A stretch of 64,000 nt of DNA from the NCBI RefSeq assembly GCF_029893585.1, contig NZ_JARXYX010000022.1:101586-165585 (forward strand), written 5' to 3'. Origin of the DNA: Streptomyces sp. LBL (GTDB taxonomy: Bacteria > Actinomycetota > Actinomycetes > Streptomycetales > Streptomycetaceae). The translations under genes and the position numbers were made by a program. Numbering within the stretch: position 1 is the stretch's first letter; each line of letters starts with the position of its first letter. Below are positions 30,586 to 39,347 of this stretch, one piece after another. The notes beneath the pieces are model-generated. The model was not told the origin of the DNA, ran no database searches, and saw nothing but the letters and a program-made list of their open reading frames with translations.

Positions 30586-32058
30586 CTACTTCTTCCTGCC
30601 GCGCTTCTCGCGCACCCGCACCGAGATATGGATCGGCGTTCCCTCGAAGGCGAACTCCTCGCGCAGCCGGCGCTCGATGAAGCGCCGGTAACCCGCCTCG
30701 ATGAAGCCGGAGGCGAAGAGCACGAACCGCGGGGGCTTGGTGCCGGCCTGGGTGCCGAAGAGGATGCGCGGCTGCTTGCCGCCCCGGATCGGGTGCGGGT
30801 GGGCGGCGACCAGCTCACCGAGGAAGGCGTTCAGACGGCCCGTCGGAACGCGGGTCTCCCAGCCGGCGAGGGCGGTCTCGATGCCCGGGACCAGCTTCTC
30901 CATGTGCCGCCCGGTACGCGCCGAGACGTTCACCCGCGGCGCCCACGCGACCTGGCCGAGCTCGGTCTCGATCTCGCGCTCCAGATAGTAGCGCCGCTCC
31001 TCGTCGAGGGTGTCCCACTTGTTGAAGGCGAGGACGATCGCGCGGCCCGCCTCGACGGCCATGGTGACGATGCGCTGGTCCTGGATCGAGATGCTCTCGG
31101 AGGCGTCGATCAGGATGACCGCGACCTCGGCCTTCTCGACGGCGGCCGCGGTGCGCAGCGAGGCGTAGTAGTCGGCGCCCTGCTGGAGGTGGACGCGCTT
31201 GCGGATGCCCGCCGTGTCGACGAACTTCCAGGTGACACCGCCCAGTTCGATGAGCTCGTCGACCGGGTCACGGGTGGTGCCCGCGATCTCGTTGACGACG
31301 ACGCGCTCCTCGCCCGCCACCTTGTTGAGGAGGGAGGACTTGCCTACGTTCGGACGGCCGATCAGGGCGATGCGGCGGGGGCCGCCGACCGCGGTGCCGA
31401 AGGTCTGCTCGGGCGCCTCCGGCAGGGCCTCCAGGACGGCGTCCAGCATGTCGCCGGTGCCCCGGCCGTGCAGCGCGGAGACGGGGTACGGCTCGCCGAG
31501 GCCCAGCGACCACAGGTACGCCGCGTCGGCCTCCCCGCTCAGACCGTCGACCTTGTTGGCGGCCAGGACCACGGGCTTGCCGGCCTTGCGCAGCAGGCGT
31601 ACGACCGCCTCGTCGGTGTCGGTGGCGCCGACCTTGGAGTCGACGACGAACACGACCGCGTCGGCGGCCTCGATCGCGTACTCGGCCTGCGCGGCCACGG
31701 AGGCGTCGATACCGAGGACGTCCTGCTCCCAGCCGCCGGTGTCGACGACCTTGAAACGACGGCCCGCCCACTCGGCCTCGTAGGTCACACGGTCGCGGGT
31801 GACGCCCGGCTTGTCCTCGACGACGGCCTCGCGGCGGCCGATGATCCGGTTCACCAGAGTCGACTTGCCGACGTTCGGACGCCCGACGACGGCGAGCACG
31901 GGCAGTGGCCCGTGACCGGCCTCGTCGATCGCCCCCTCGACGTCCTCGGGATCGAAGCCCTCGTCCGCGGCGAGCTCCATGAACTCCGCGTACTCGGCAT
32001 CGCCGAGCGCCCCGTGATCGTGCTCGGCCGACCCGTCGGGCTGGATGTGGTCGTTCAT
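30586..32058 (-). CDS. der: Ribosome-assembly GTPase Der (EngA)
   Basis: A 490-aa protein with two tandem GTPase domains. The first P-loop GRPNVGKSTLVNR is near residue 60 and the second GRPNVGKSSLLNK near 235, with DTGGW and DTAGI switch-II motifs, NKVD and NKWD specificity motifs, and a C-terminal KH-like domain ending KKRGRKK-like. Der matures the 50S ribosomal subunit. The 55-residue acidic N-terminal extension (DHIQPDGSAEHDHGALGDAEYAEF) is common in actinobacteria. The ATG at 32058 fits; upstream in-frame codons lack conservation. It ends a cluster with plsC and cmk, about 106 bases after plsC. Confidence 0.97.
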   Translation of the reverse strand: MNDHIQPDGSAEHDHGALGDAEYAEFMELAADEGFDPEDVEGAIDEAGHGPLPVLAVVGRPNVGKSTLVNRIIGRREAVVEDKPGVTRDRVTYEAEWAGRRFKVVDTGGWEQDVLGIDASVAAQAEYAIEAADAVVFVVDSKVGATDTDEAVVRLLRKAGKPVVLAANKVDGLSGEADAAYLWSLGLGEPYPVSALHGRGTGDMLDAVLEALPEAPEQTFGTAVGGPRRIALIGRPNVGKSSLLNKVAGEERVVVNEIAGTTRDPVDELIELGGVTWKFVDTAGIRKRVHLQQGADYYASLRTAAAVEKAEVAVILIDASESISIQDQRIVTMAVEAGRAIVLAFNKWDTLDEERRYYLEREIETELGQVAWAPRVNVSARTGRHMEKLVPGIETALAGWETRVPTGRLNAFLGELVAAHPHPIRGGKQPRILFGTQAGTKPPRFVLFASGFIEAGYRRFIERRLREEFAFEGTPIHISVRVREKRGRKK

Positions 32059-32164
32059 GAAGTCCGTACCTCGTCGTTCATTCGTGGTGATCGGTGGAAC
32101 CCCCGGTTCTCCCGGCAGATCCACTACTCGGTGTCGCCCGGCGCCCATGTGGACGCCCGGCGTT

Positions 32165-32866
32165 CTACCGGCGCCCGGTCAGGCGCCTGGCGGTTTCAAG
32201 GTGTGCGCTGAGCTGCTTCTGGATGCGCTCGGTCGCCTCGTCGAGCGCCTTGCGCGTACGTCGTCCGCTGCCGCCCGCCCGTCGCCCACCACCACCCGTA
32301 TGGGAGCTTCGCGCACCTTCTGATGCCTCGAAGGGGTCGCCGAAGACGACGTCCACGCGGCTGCGCAGCGGAGGCAGCGCTTTTATCAACCGTCCGGGGC
32401 GGTCGGAACTTCCCAGCACGGCGACCGGGACGATCGGGGCACCGCCGCGTACGGCGAAGTACGCGAGCCCGGCGCGCAGCGCGGCGAAATCTCCCTCGCC
32501 CCGGGTGCCCTCCGGGAAGATCCCGAGGGCGCCGCCGTTGTCCAGCACGCCCAGCGCCTGAGTGATCGCCGTACGGTCGGTGGTGTGACGGTCGACCTTC
32601 ACCTGCCCGATGCCGAGCAGGAAGGGGTCCAGGGGGCCGATGAACGCCTCCTTCTTGATCAGGAAGTGCGTCGGCCGCGGCGCCACGCCCATGACCATCG
32701 GGCCGTCGATGTTGTGGGAGTGGTTGACGGCGAAGATCACCGGTCCGGTGACGGGGACCTTCCAGGCACCCAGCACACGCGGCTTCCACAGCCCGTACAT
32801 CAGGCCGACGCCGATGCGCCGGCCGACCTCGGCGCCCTTCTGCGAGGGCACGGACGCAGGAGTCAC
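32165..32866 (-). CDS. 1-acylglycerol-3-phosphate acyltransferase (PlsC family)
   Basis: A 233-aa acyltransferase with the NHSHNIDGP motif (N/H-x4-D, about residue 47) and the FPEGTRGEGDF substrate-binding motif (about residue 121). It transfers an acyl chain to lysophosphatidate at the membrane. The GTG start overlaps the cmk stop by 4 bp (GTGA), showing translational coupling. A Ser/Gly/Arg-rich insert near residues 185-205 (SHTGGGGRRAGGSGRRTRK) is a low-complexity addition before the last helix. The cmk-plsC-der order is typical of streptomycetes. Confidence 0.92.
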   Translation of the reverse strand: MTPASVPSQKGAEVGRRIGVGLMYGLWKPRVLGAWKVPVTGPVIFAVNHSHNIDGPMVMGVAPRPTHFLIKKEAFIGPLDPFLLGIGQVKVDRHTTDRTAITQALGVLDNGGALGIFPEGTRGEGDFAALRAGLAYFAVRGGAPIVPVAVLGSSDRPGRLIKALPPLRSRVDVVFGDPFEASEGARSSHTGGGGRRAGGSGRRTRKALDEATERIQKQLSAHLETARRLTGRR

Positions 32867-33549
32867 TTCGCGGCCCGCTTCTCCTCGACGAGTGTGACGA
32901 CGCACTCGATGACCTGCGCGAGAGTGAGATCGGTGGTGTCGACCTCGACCGCGTCGTCCGCCTTGGCCAGCGGCGAGGTCTTGCGGCTGGAGTCGGCCGC
33001 GTCCCGCTTGATCAGGGCCTCGCGGGTGGCGTTGACGTCGGCGCCCTGCAGCTCACCGCTGCGACGGCCCGCGCGGGCCTCCGCGGAGGCGGTCAGGAAG
33101 ATCTTCAGGTCGGCGTCGGGCAGCACGGTCGTCCCGATGTCGCGCCCTTCGACAACGATCCCCTTCTCCGCGCCGGCCGCGACGGAGCGCTGCAGTTCGG
33201 TGATCCGGGCCCGTACCTCGGGCACCGCGCTGACCGCGCTGACCTTGGCGGTGACCTCCTGGGTGCGGATCGGGGCGGCCACGTCGGTGCCGTCGACCGT
33301 GATCGTCGGGTTCGACGGGTCGGTGCCGGAGACGATGTCGGGCTTGCCGGCCATCGCGGCGACAGCCGACGAGTCGTCGATGTCGATCCCGTTGGTCACC
33401 ATCCACCAGGTGATCGCCCGGTACTGGGCGCCGGTGTCCAGGTAGCTCAGGCCGAGCTGGGCGGCCACGGCCTTGGACGTGCTCGACTTACCCGTGCCGG
33501 AGGGACCGTCTATGGCGACAATCACGGGCTGGGCGGCGCCGTTTTCCAC
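32863..33549 (-). CDS. cmk: Cytidylate kinase
   Basis: A 228-aa (d)CMP kinase with P-loop AIDGPSGTGKSSTSKAVA (about residues 12-29), LDTGAQYRAITW, and GRDIGTTVLPDADLKIFLTASAEARAGRR; it phosphorylates CMP and dCMP for nucleic-acid and lipid precursor supply. The canonical LDTGAMYRA has Gln for Met here. The GTG start at 33549 follows ccaggaaggtgtcc. It overlaps plsC by 4 bp downstream and follows tyrA by 87 bases. Confidence 0.96.
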   Translation of the reverse strand: MENGAAQPVIVAIDGPSGTGKSSTSKAVAAQLGLSYLDTGAQYRAITWWMVTNGIDIDDSSAVAAMAGKPDIVSGTDPSNPTITVDGTDVAAPIRTQEVTAKVSAVSAVPEVRARITELQRSVAAGAEKGIVVEGRDIGTTVLPDADLKIFLTASAEARAGRRSGELQGADVNATREALIKRDAADSSRKTSPLAKADDAVEVDTTDLTLAQVIECVVTLVEEKRAAK

Positions 33550-33636
33550 GGGGGGACACCTTCCTGGTGCGCGGTGGGAGTGTGCGGGGACGCCAAAGCG
33601 CCCCGCACAAGGTTACTGGCTCGCCGGAGGCCTTCC

Positions 33637-34722
33637 TTACTGACGGATGGCCCAGCCCCGATCCTTCAGCGCCGCCGTCAGCACGGGCGCCGCCTTCGGC
33701 TCCACCGTCAGCTGCACCAGTCCCGCCTGCTGCCCGGTCGCGTGCTCGATGCGTACGTCCTCGATGTTGACCCCTGCCATCCCCGCGTCCGCGAAGATCC
33801 GGGCCAGCTGACCGGGCTGGTCGTCGATGAGGACGGCCACGACCTCGTACACCCGCGGGGCGGACCCGTGCTTGCCGGGGACGCGGACCTGGCCCGCGTT
33901 GCCACGGCGCAGCACGTCCTCGACGCCGGCGGTGCCCTCCAGGCGCTTTTCCTCGTCGGAGGACTGCAGCGCGCGCAGCGCCCGGACCGTCTCGTCGAGG
34001 TCGGCGGAGACGTCCGCGAGGAGGTCGGCGACCGGCCCCGGGTTCGCGGAGAGGATGTCGATCCACATCCGGGGGTCGGAGGCGGCGATCCGGGTCACGT
34101 CCCGGATGCCCTGCCCGCACAGCCGCACGGCGGCCTCCTCGGCGTTCTCCAGGCGTGCGGCGACCATGCTGGAGACCAGGTGGGGCATGTGGGAGACGAG
34201 CGCGACGGCACGGTCGTGGGCGTCGGCGTCCATCACCACCGGCACGGCCCGGCAGTGCGAGACCAGCTCCAGGGCGAGGTTCAGCACCTCGGTGTCGGTG
34301 TCCCGGGTCGGGGTCAGCACCCAGGGGCGGCCCTCGAACAGGTCGCCGGTGGCCGCCAGCGGGCCGGACTTCTCGCGGCCCGACATGGGGTGGCTGCCGA
34401 TGTACGCCGACAGGTCCAGGCCCAGCGACTCCAGCTCGCGGCGCGGGCCGCCCTTGACGCTGGCCACGTCGAGGTAGCCGCGGGCGAGACCCCGCCGCAT
34501 GGTGTCCGCGAGCACTCCGGCCACATGGGCGGGCGGGGCGGCGACGATCGCGAGGTCGACGGGCCCTTCGGGCGCCTCGTCGGTGCCGGCGCCCAGCGCG
34601 GCCGCCGTACGGGCCTGCTCGGGGTCGTGGTCGGCGAGGTGGACGACGACGCCGCGCTGGGTCAGGGCGATCGCGGCGGACGTACCGATGAGGCCGGTAC
34701 CGATGACAAGGGCGGTTCTCAC
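33637..34722 (-). CDS. tyrA: Prephenate dehydrogenase with ACT domain
   Basis: A 361-aa enzyme. An NAD(P)-binding fold opens with ALVIGTGLIGTSAAIAL (residues 4-20), followed by SVKGGP and the SHPMSGREKSGP motif with the catalytic His, a helical dimerisation domain, and a C-terminal ACT domain (about 285-355: VYEVVAVLIDDQPGQLARIFADAGMAGVNIEDVRIEH) that should give tyrosine feedback control. It converts prephenate to 4-hydroxyphenylpyruvate. The GTG start overlaps the aroH stop by 4 bp, so chorismate mutase and dehydrogenase are made together. Confidence 0.96.
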   Translation of the reverse strand: MRTALVIGTGLIGTSAAIALTQRGVVVHLADHDPEQARTAAALGAGTDEAPEGPVDLAIVAAPPAHVAGVLADTMRRGLARGYLDVASVKGGPRRELESLGLDLSAYIGSHPMSGREKSGPLAATGDLFEGRPWVLTPTRDTDTEVLNLALELVSHCRAVPVVMDADAHDRAVALVSHMPHLVSSMVAARLENAEEAAVRLCGQGIRDVTRIAASDPRMWIDILSANPGPVADLLADVSADLDETVRALRALQSSDEEKRLEGTAGVEDVLRRGNAGQVRVPGKHGSAPRVYEVVAVLIDDQPGQLARIFADAGMAGVNIEDVRIEHATGQQAGLVQLTVEPKAAPVLTAALKDRGWAIRQ

Positions 34723-35087
34723 TGGGCGATGTCCTTGCGCAGGGCCGCCGCGGCGCCGAGGTAGACGTGCGCGATGTCGGCGCGGGGACGGTCGGAATCG
34801 ATGTGCGCGAGGACGCGGACGACACGGGGCATGGCGCCCTCGATGTCGAGTTCCTGGGCGCAGATCAGCGGGACATCGGCGAAGCCGGTGCCGAGCTTGC
34901 GGGCCGCGGCGGCCGGGAAGTCGCTGTGCAGGTCGGGCGTGGCCGTGAACCAGACGCTGATCAGATCGTCGGCGCTCAGGTCGTTCCGCTCCATGATGGC
35001 GGTGAGCAGGGCTCCGACCTGCTCGTCCATGTGGCCGGCCTCGTCCTCGTCGAGTTGGACGGCGCCCCGGACCGCTCGTACCGCCAC
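34719..35087 (-). CDS. aroH: Monofunctional chorismate mutase (AroH type)
   Basis: A 122-aa AroH-fold mutase: AVRAVRGAVQLDEDEAGHMDEQVGALLTAIMERNDL, with the Arg residues of VRAVRGA, then ISVWFTATPDLHSDFPAAAARKLG, and a C-terminal AHVYLGAAAALR; these are the active-site elements of the trimeric enzyme. It turns chorismate into prephenate for tyrA downstream (4-bp GTGA overlap). The GTG at 35087 was chosen because aggagcatcgcc precedes it; the GTG at 35102 is upstream of the ribosome site. Confidence 0.95.
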   Translation of the reverse strand: MAVRAVRGAVQLDEDEAGHMDEQVGALLTAIMERNDLSADDLISVWFTATPDLHSDFPAAAARKLGTGFADVPLICAQELDIEGAMPRVVRVLAHIDSDRPRADIAHVYLGAAAALRKDIAQ

Positions 35088-35258
35088 GGCGATGCTCCTC
35101 ACTGATGTACGGCTCTTGGAGTATCCAGCCTAGTCAGCCCTCCTCGGGCCGGTGAACGGCGCCCGTCGTGCAGGGCGACTCCGTCAGGCCGACCTGACCA
35201 CCACGTCGTCACGCCGGCCTGACGATCACCGCGTCAAGACGGCCCGACCACCACCGCG

Positions 35259-36278
35259 TCAGGCGTCCCAGAGCGCCCCCAGCGTCGCCAGCTCGCTCTG
35301 GTACTCGATCCGGTCCGCCCACTCCCCCGGCCACACCTCGGCGCCCAGGTGAGCGCCCGCGAAGGCTCCCGCCAGGCAGGCGATGGAGTCCGAGTCACCG
35401 GAGGTGCAGGCGGCCCGCCGCAGGGCCGTCACCGGCTCGTCGACGAACAGCAGGAAGCTCAACAGTCCGGTCGCCAGCGCCTCTTCGGCGATCCAGCCCG
35501 CACCGGTGGCCAGGCACGGGTCGGTCTCGGGAGAGGGGGCGCGCAGGGCGTCCTGAAGGCGGTCCAGGATCTCCAGGCACTCGTCCCAGCCGCGCGCGAT
35601 GAACTGCTCGGGCGTCGGGTCCTGGCTCCGCGTCCACAGGTCACCCAGCCAGCGCTCGTGGTAGTGGCTGCGGTTCTCGACGGCGTACGACCGCAGCAGC
35701 CCGACCAGCCCGGTCGGCTCCGCCCCCTGCGCGAGCAGCCGTACGGCGTGCGCGGTGAGGTCGGACGCGGCGAGGGCCGTCGGGTGCCCATGGGTGAGCG
35801 CGGACTGCAACTGGGCGGCGCCTGCGCGCTGTTCATCGCTCAGCCCGGGGACGAGCCCGACGGGCGCGACCCGCATGTTGGCGCCGCAGCCCTTGGAGCC
35901 GATCTGGCTGGCGTCCTGCCAGGGCAGGCCCGGACGTTCCAGCAGGGCGCAGGCCCTCAGACACGTGTTGCCCGGGGCCCGGTTGTTCTCCGGGGAGCGG
36001 TTCCAGGCGATGAACTCCCGCCGCACGGGCTCGACCATGTCCTCGGGTCCGAGGACACCCCGGTCCATGGCCGTCCGCAGCCCCCGGGCCAGCGCCAGCG
36101 TCATCTGCGTGTCGTCGGTGACGATCGCGGGCGTCGGCAGCTCCATCTCCCGCCAGGGCCCGAACTTGGCGAGGATCGACCGCACGTCGTTGAACTCGGT
36201 CGGAAAGCCGAGCGCGTCTCCGAGGGCGAGCCCGACGAGCGCCCCCGTGGCGGCACGCTTGGTGGGGTTCATGGTCAT
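35259..36278 (-). CDS. ADP-ribosylglycohydrolase family protein
   Basis: A 339-aa DraG/ARH-type hydrolase: GALVGLALGDALGFPTEF near the N-terminus, VTDDTQMTLALARGLR (metal-binding Asp pair, about residue 55), ENNRAPGNTC, GSKGCGANMRVAPVGLVPG, and C-terminal SGDSDSIACLAGAFAGAHLG with the second metal site. It removes ADP-ribose from proteins, nucleic acids or small molecules; the target is not evident. The ATG at 36278 follows ggaaaggacgtcccgc. It stands alone between the aroH operon and the rluB operon, and its 3' flank contains degenerate gaccaccaccgcgtca repeats. Confidence 0.92.
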   Translation of the reverse strand: MTMNPTKRAATGALVGLALGDALGFPTEFNDVRSILAKFGPWREMELPTPAIVTDDTQMTLALARGLRTAMDRGVLGPEDMVEPVRREFIAWNRSPENNRAPGNTCLRACALLERPGLPWQDASQIGSKGCGANMRVAPVGLVPGLSDEQRAGAAQLQSALTHGHPTALAASDLTAHAVRLLAQGAEPTGLVGLLRSYAVENRSHYHERWLGDLWTRSQDPTPEQFIARGWDECLEILDRLQDALRAPSPETDPCLATGAGWIAEEALATGLLSFLLFVDEPVTALRRAACTSGDSDSIACLAGAFAGAHLGAEVWPGEWADRIEYQSELATLGALWDA

Positions 36279-36424
36279 GCGGGACGTCCTTTCCGGGACG
36301 GTCGGAGGAGAGGGGGTTGCAGGGCGGTGGCCGTGCCCGCCCGGGAGCGTCTCCACAAGGCCGCTCCCCTCGCCGGTCACACGGACGGACCGGCGAGAGA
36401 GCGGGAACGCATCAGCGCCGAAGG

Positions 36425-37582
36425 CTAGAGGTCCACTTCCTTCATCAGCATCCCGACCTCCGTGTTGGACAGCCGACGCAGCCAGCCCGACTTCTGGTCG
36501 CCCAGGGTGATCGGGCCGAAGGAGACCCGGACCAGCTTGTCGACCGGGAAGCCCGCCTCGGCGAGCATGCGTCGGACGATGTGCTTGCGGCCCTCGTGGA
36601 GGGTGACCTCGACCAGGTAGTTCTTGCCGGTCTGTTCGACGACCCGGAAGTGGTCCGCCTTCGCGTACCCGTCCTCCAACTGGATGCCGTCCTTGAGCTG
36701 CTTGCCCAGGTCGCGCGGGATCGGACCCACGATGTGCGCGAGGTAGACCTTCTTCACGCCGTACTTGGGGTGGGTCAGCCGGTGCGCCAGCTCGCCGTGG
36801 TTGGTGAGCAGGATGACGCCCTCGGTCTCGGTGTCGAGCCGTCCGACGTGGAAGAGGCGGGTCTCACGGTTGGTGACGTAGTCGCCGAGGCACTGGCGGC
36901 CCTCGGTGTCCTCCATCGTCGAGACGACACCGGCGGGCTTGTTCAGCGAGAAGAACTGGTACGACTGCGTCGCCACCGTCAGGCCGTCGACCTTGACCTC
37001 GTCCTTCTCCGGGTCGACCCGCTTGCCCTGCTCCAGCACGATCTCGCCGTTGACCTCGACCCGCGCCTGCTCGATCAGCTCCTCGCAGGACCGGCGGGAG
37101 CCGTAGCCTGCGCGCGCGAGGACCTTCTGCAGCCGCTCGCCCTCCTCCTCGGCGCCCGGGAAGGTCTTGGGCAGCTTGACGTCCTTCTTGCCCGCGTACC
37201 GCTCCCGGTTGCGCTCCTCGGCCCGCGTCTCGTACTCACGGGAGGTCGCCGGAGCCGACCGTCCGCGCTGCTGGGGCTTCTTGGGACCGCCCTTGGCGCC
37301 GCCGCGGGCCGCGCCGCCGCGCCCGGCCTTCGGGCCCTCATGGGACGCGCCGGGGCCCACGTCGTAGCGGCGCTCCTCGGGGCGGGGCTTGCTGGGACGG
37401 CCCTGAGCCTGGCCCTGGCCCTGGCCCTGAGCCTGGCCCTGGCCGCGAGCCTGGCCCCGAGCCTGGCCCTGACCCTGGCCCCGACTCTGGCCCTGCTTCT
37501 GGTCCCTGTTGTTGCCGGCCCCGCGGGGGTTACCGCGCCCGCCGCTCTTGCCGCTGCCGCTACCGCTACCACTGCTTCGCAT
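36425..37582 (-). CDS. rRNA pseudouridine synthase (RsuA/RluB family)
   Basis: A 385-aa enzyme. The catalytic half (about 150-380) has an S4 RNA-binding domain (ERLQKVLARAGYGSRRSCEELIEQARVEVNG) and the synthase core with FHVGRLDTETEGVILLTNHGELAHRLTHPKYGVKKVYLA, where the Asp of GRLDTETEG is catalytic. It isomerises a uridine in 23S or 16S rRNA. The first 110 residues are a Gln/Gly/Arg repeat (GQGQARGQARGQGQAQGQ), an RGG-like basic disordered tail, encoded by ccctgg-type DNA repeats at about 37400-37500. The ATG overlaps the scpB stop (TGATG). Confidence 0.93.
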   Translation of the reverse strand: MRSSGSGSGSGKSGGRGNPRGAGNNRDQKQGQSRGQGQGQARGQARGQGQAQGQGQGQAQGRPSKPRPEERRYDVGPGASHEGPKAGRGGAARGGAKGGPKKPQQRGRSAPATSREYETRAEERNRERYAGKKDVKLPKTFPGAEEEGERLQKVLARAGYGSRRSCEELIEQARVEVNGEIVLEQGKRVDPEKDEVKVDGLTVATQSYQFFSLNKPAGVVSTMEDTEGRQCLGDYVTNRETRLFHVGRLDTETEGVILLTNHGELAHRLTHPKYGVKKVYLAHIVGPIPRDLGKQLKDGIQLEDGYAKADHFRVVEQTGKNYLVEVTLHEGRKHIVRRMLAEAGFPVDKLVRVSFGPITLGDQKSGWLRRLSNTEVGMLMKEVDL

Positions 37583-38256
37583 CAAAGTTCCGTCGTCGTC
37601 GTGTTAGGCATGTCCGTCATGAGCCCGTCGTCCGCGTCCGGTGCATCCGGATCGAACGACGGCACGCCTTCCTGGGTCTCGGCCTCGATCGCCTCCGCCT
37701 CCGGGAGGAAGGGCGCGAGCTCCGGGAGCTCGTCCAGACCGCGCAGGCCCATCCGCTCCAGGAAGTAGTTCGTCGTCACGTACAGGATCGCACCTGTTTC
37801 GGGTTCCGTGCCCGCCTCCTCGACCAGACCCCGCTGGAGGAGGGTGCGCATGACCCCGTCGCAGTTGACTCCGCGCACGGCCGAGACCCGGCTGCGGCTG
37901 ACCGGCTGGCGGTAGGCGACCACCGCCAGCGTCTCCAGCGCGGCCTGGGTGAGGCGGGCCTGCTGGCCGTCCAGGACGAAGCCCTCGACGGCCGCCGCGT
38001 ACTCCGGGCGGCTGTAGAAGCGCCAGCCGCCGGCGATCAGCCGCAACTCGAAGCCGCGCCCCTGGACGGCGTACTCGTCGGCCAGCTCCCGCAGCGCGTC
38101 CCCGACTTGCCGCCTGGGCCGCTGGAGGATCTTCGAAAGGTGCTCCTCGGTCGCGGGCTCGTCCACGACCATGAGGACGGCCTCCAGGGCCGGCTTGAGG
38201 CCGAGATCGGCGACGGTACGCGGCCCGGCCGGAACATCGGTCGTCTCCTCACTCAC
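37582..38256 (-). CDS. scpB: Condensin accessory protein ScpB
   Basis: A 224-aa ScpB with two winged-helix domains: LKPALEAVLMVVDEPATEEHLSKILQRPRRQVGDALRELADEY (about 20-62) and LTQAALETLAVVAYRQPVSRSRVSAVRGVNCDGVMRTLLQRGLVEEAG (about 103-150), followed by an acidic tail. It dimerises and bridges ScpA to the SMC ATPase for chromosome compaction. The start overlaps the scpA stop (GTGA) and its stop overlaps the pseudouridine synthase start, so the three are tightly coupled. Confidence 0.96.
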   Translation of the reverse strand: MSEETTDVPAGPRTVADLGLKPALEAVLMVVDEPATEEHLSKILQRPRRQVGDALRELADEYAVQGRGFELRLIAGGWRFYSRPEYAAAVEGFVLDGQQARLTQAALETLAVVAYRQPVSRSRVSAVRGVNCDGVMRTLLQRGLVEEAGTEPETGAILYVTTNYFLERMGLRGLDELPELAPFLPEAEAIEAETQEGVPSFDPDAPDADDGLMTDMPNTTTTEL

Positions 38257-39329
38257 GCCTTCTTCTCCTTGGCATCGTCCTCGGGCACCTCGGGCACCTC
38301 GGCCACCTCAGGCGGCCGGTCGAACTCGTCCGTGACCGTCGGCGTCTCGTCCCCGTCCCCGCCGGTCCAACGCACCAGCAGTTCCCCGAGGGCGGTCTCC
38401 TGGTCGAGGGCCACGGCCTTCTCCCGGTAGAGCTCCAGCAGGGCCAGGAACCGCGCCACGACGGTCAGGGTGTCGTCGGCGTCCTCGATCAGTGCCCGGA
38501 AGCCGATCTCCCCCAGCTCCCTGAGCCGTGCTACCACGATCTGGGCCTGCTCCTGCACGCTCACCAGCGGCGCGTGGATGTGGTCGACGTACACCTGCGG
38601 CCTGGGCTTGGGCTGCATCGCCTTCACGGCGAGCTTCGCGAACCCTTCCGCCCCGATGCTGATGACCACCTCGGGCAGCAGCTCGGCGTGGTGCGGTTCC
38701 AGGCCCACGGTACGGGGACAGCGCCGGGCCTCCGCGTCGAGCCGGCCGCTGAAGATGTCGGCGATCTGCTTGTAGGCGCGGTACTGGAGCAGCCGCGCGA
38801 ACAGCAGGTCCCGGGCTTCGAGGAGCGCGAGGTCGGCTTCGTCCTCGACCTCCGCGGCAGGCAGCAGCCGGGCCGCCTTCAGGTCGAGCAGGGTGGCGGC
38901 GACGACCAGGAACTCCGTCGTCTGGTCCAGGTCCCAGTCCGGGCCCATCGCCCGGATGTGCGCCATGAACTCGTCGGTGACTTTCGACAGCGCGACCTCG
39001 GTGACGTCCAGCTTGTGCCTGGAGATCAGTTGGAGGAGCAGGTCGAAGGGACCCTCGAAGTTGGACAGGCGGACCGTGAAGACCCCTTCCGCGGGTTCTT
39101 CACCCTCCGCGGCGACCGTGGGCTCCCCCGCGGGTGGTGGGGCCACCGGAGGCGAGGCCACCGGAGCAGGAGGTTCCGGAACCGGCGGAGGCTCAACCGG
39201 AACGGCCGGAGGCTCAACCGGAACGGCCGGGCGCTCAACCGGAACCGGCTCCGCCCCCGGCCCCCTCCCCAACGCACGCCGACGGCCGGCGGAGACGCCG
39301 GCGCCGGAGGGAACGTCGTTCGAGGTCAT
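38253..39329 (-). CDS. scpA: Condensin kleisin subunit ScpA
   Basis: A 358-aa kleisin. The conserved domain (about 85-325) begins FTVRLSNFEGPFDLLLQLISRHKLDVTEVALSKVTDEFMAHI and includes TEFLVVAATLLDLKAARLLP, ending with the winged-helix FLALLELYREKAVALDQETALGELLVRW. It links the SMC heads with ScpB. The N-terminal 80 residues are a Pro/Val/Glu-rich linker with repeated PAVPVEP units, from a 21-bp tandem DNA repeat (39188-39250), longer than in most ScpA proteins. Downstream scpB overlaps by 4 bp; the upstream RHH-like gene ends 18 bases away. Confidence 0.96.
   Translation of the reverse strand: MTSNDVPSGAGVSAGRRRALGRGPGAEPVPVERPAVPVEPPAVPVEPPPVPEPPAPVASPPVAPPPAGEPTVAAEGEEPAEGVFTVRLSNFEGPFDLLLQLISRHKLDVTEVALSKVTDEFMAHIRAMGPDWDLDQTTEFLVVAATLLDLKAARLLPAAEVEDEADLALLEARDLLFARLLQYRAYKQIADIFSGRLDAEARRCPRTVGLEPHHAELLPEVVISIGAEGFAKLAVKAMQPKPRPQVYVDHIHAPLVSVQEQAQIVVARLRELGEIGFRALIEDADDTLTVVARFLALLELYREKAVALDQETALGELLVRWTGGDGDETPTVTDEFDRPPEVAEVPEVPEDDAKEKKA
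39188..39250. repeat. 21-bp tandem repeat inside scpA
   Basis: Two identical 21-bp units, gaggctcaaccggaacggcc(g), and a third with a few changes; each encodes a Pro-Val-Glu-Pro type heptamer. Confidence 0.9.
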
Positions 39330-39347
39330 GGCCCCCGCAGGCTACCG

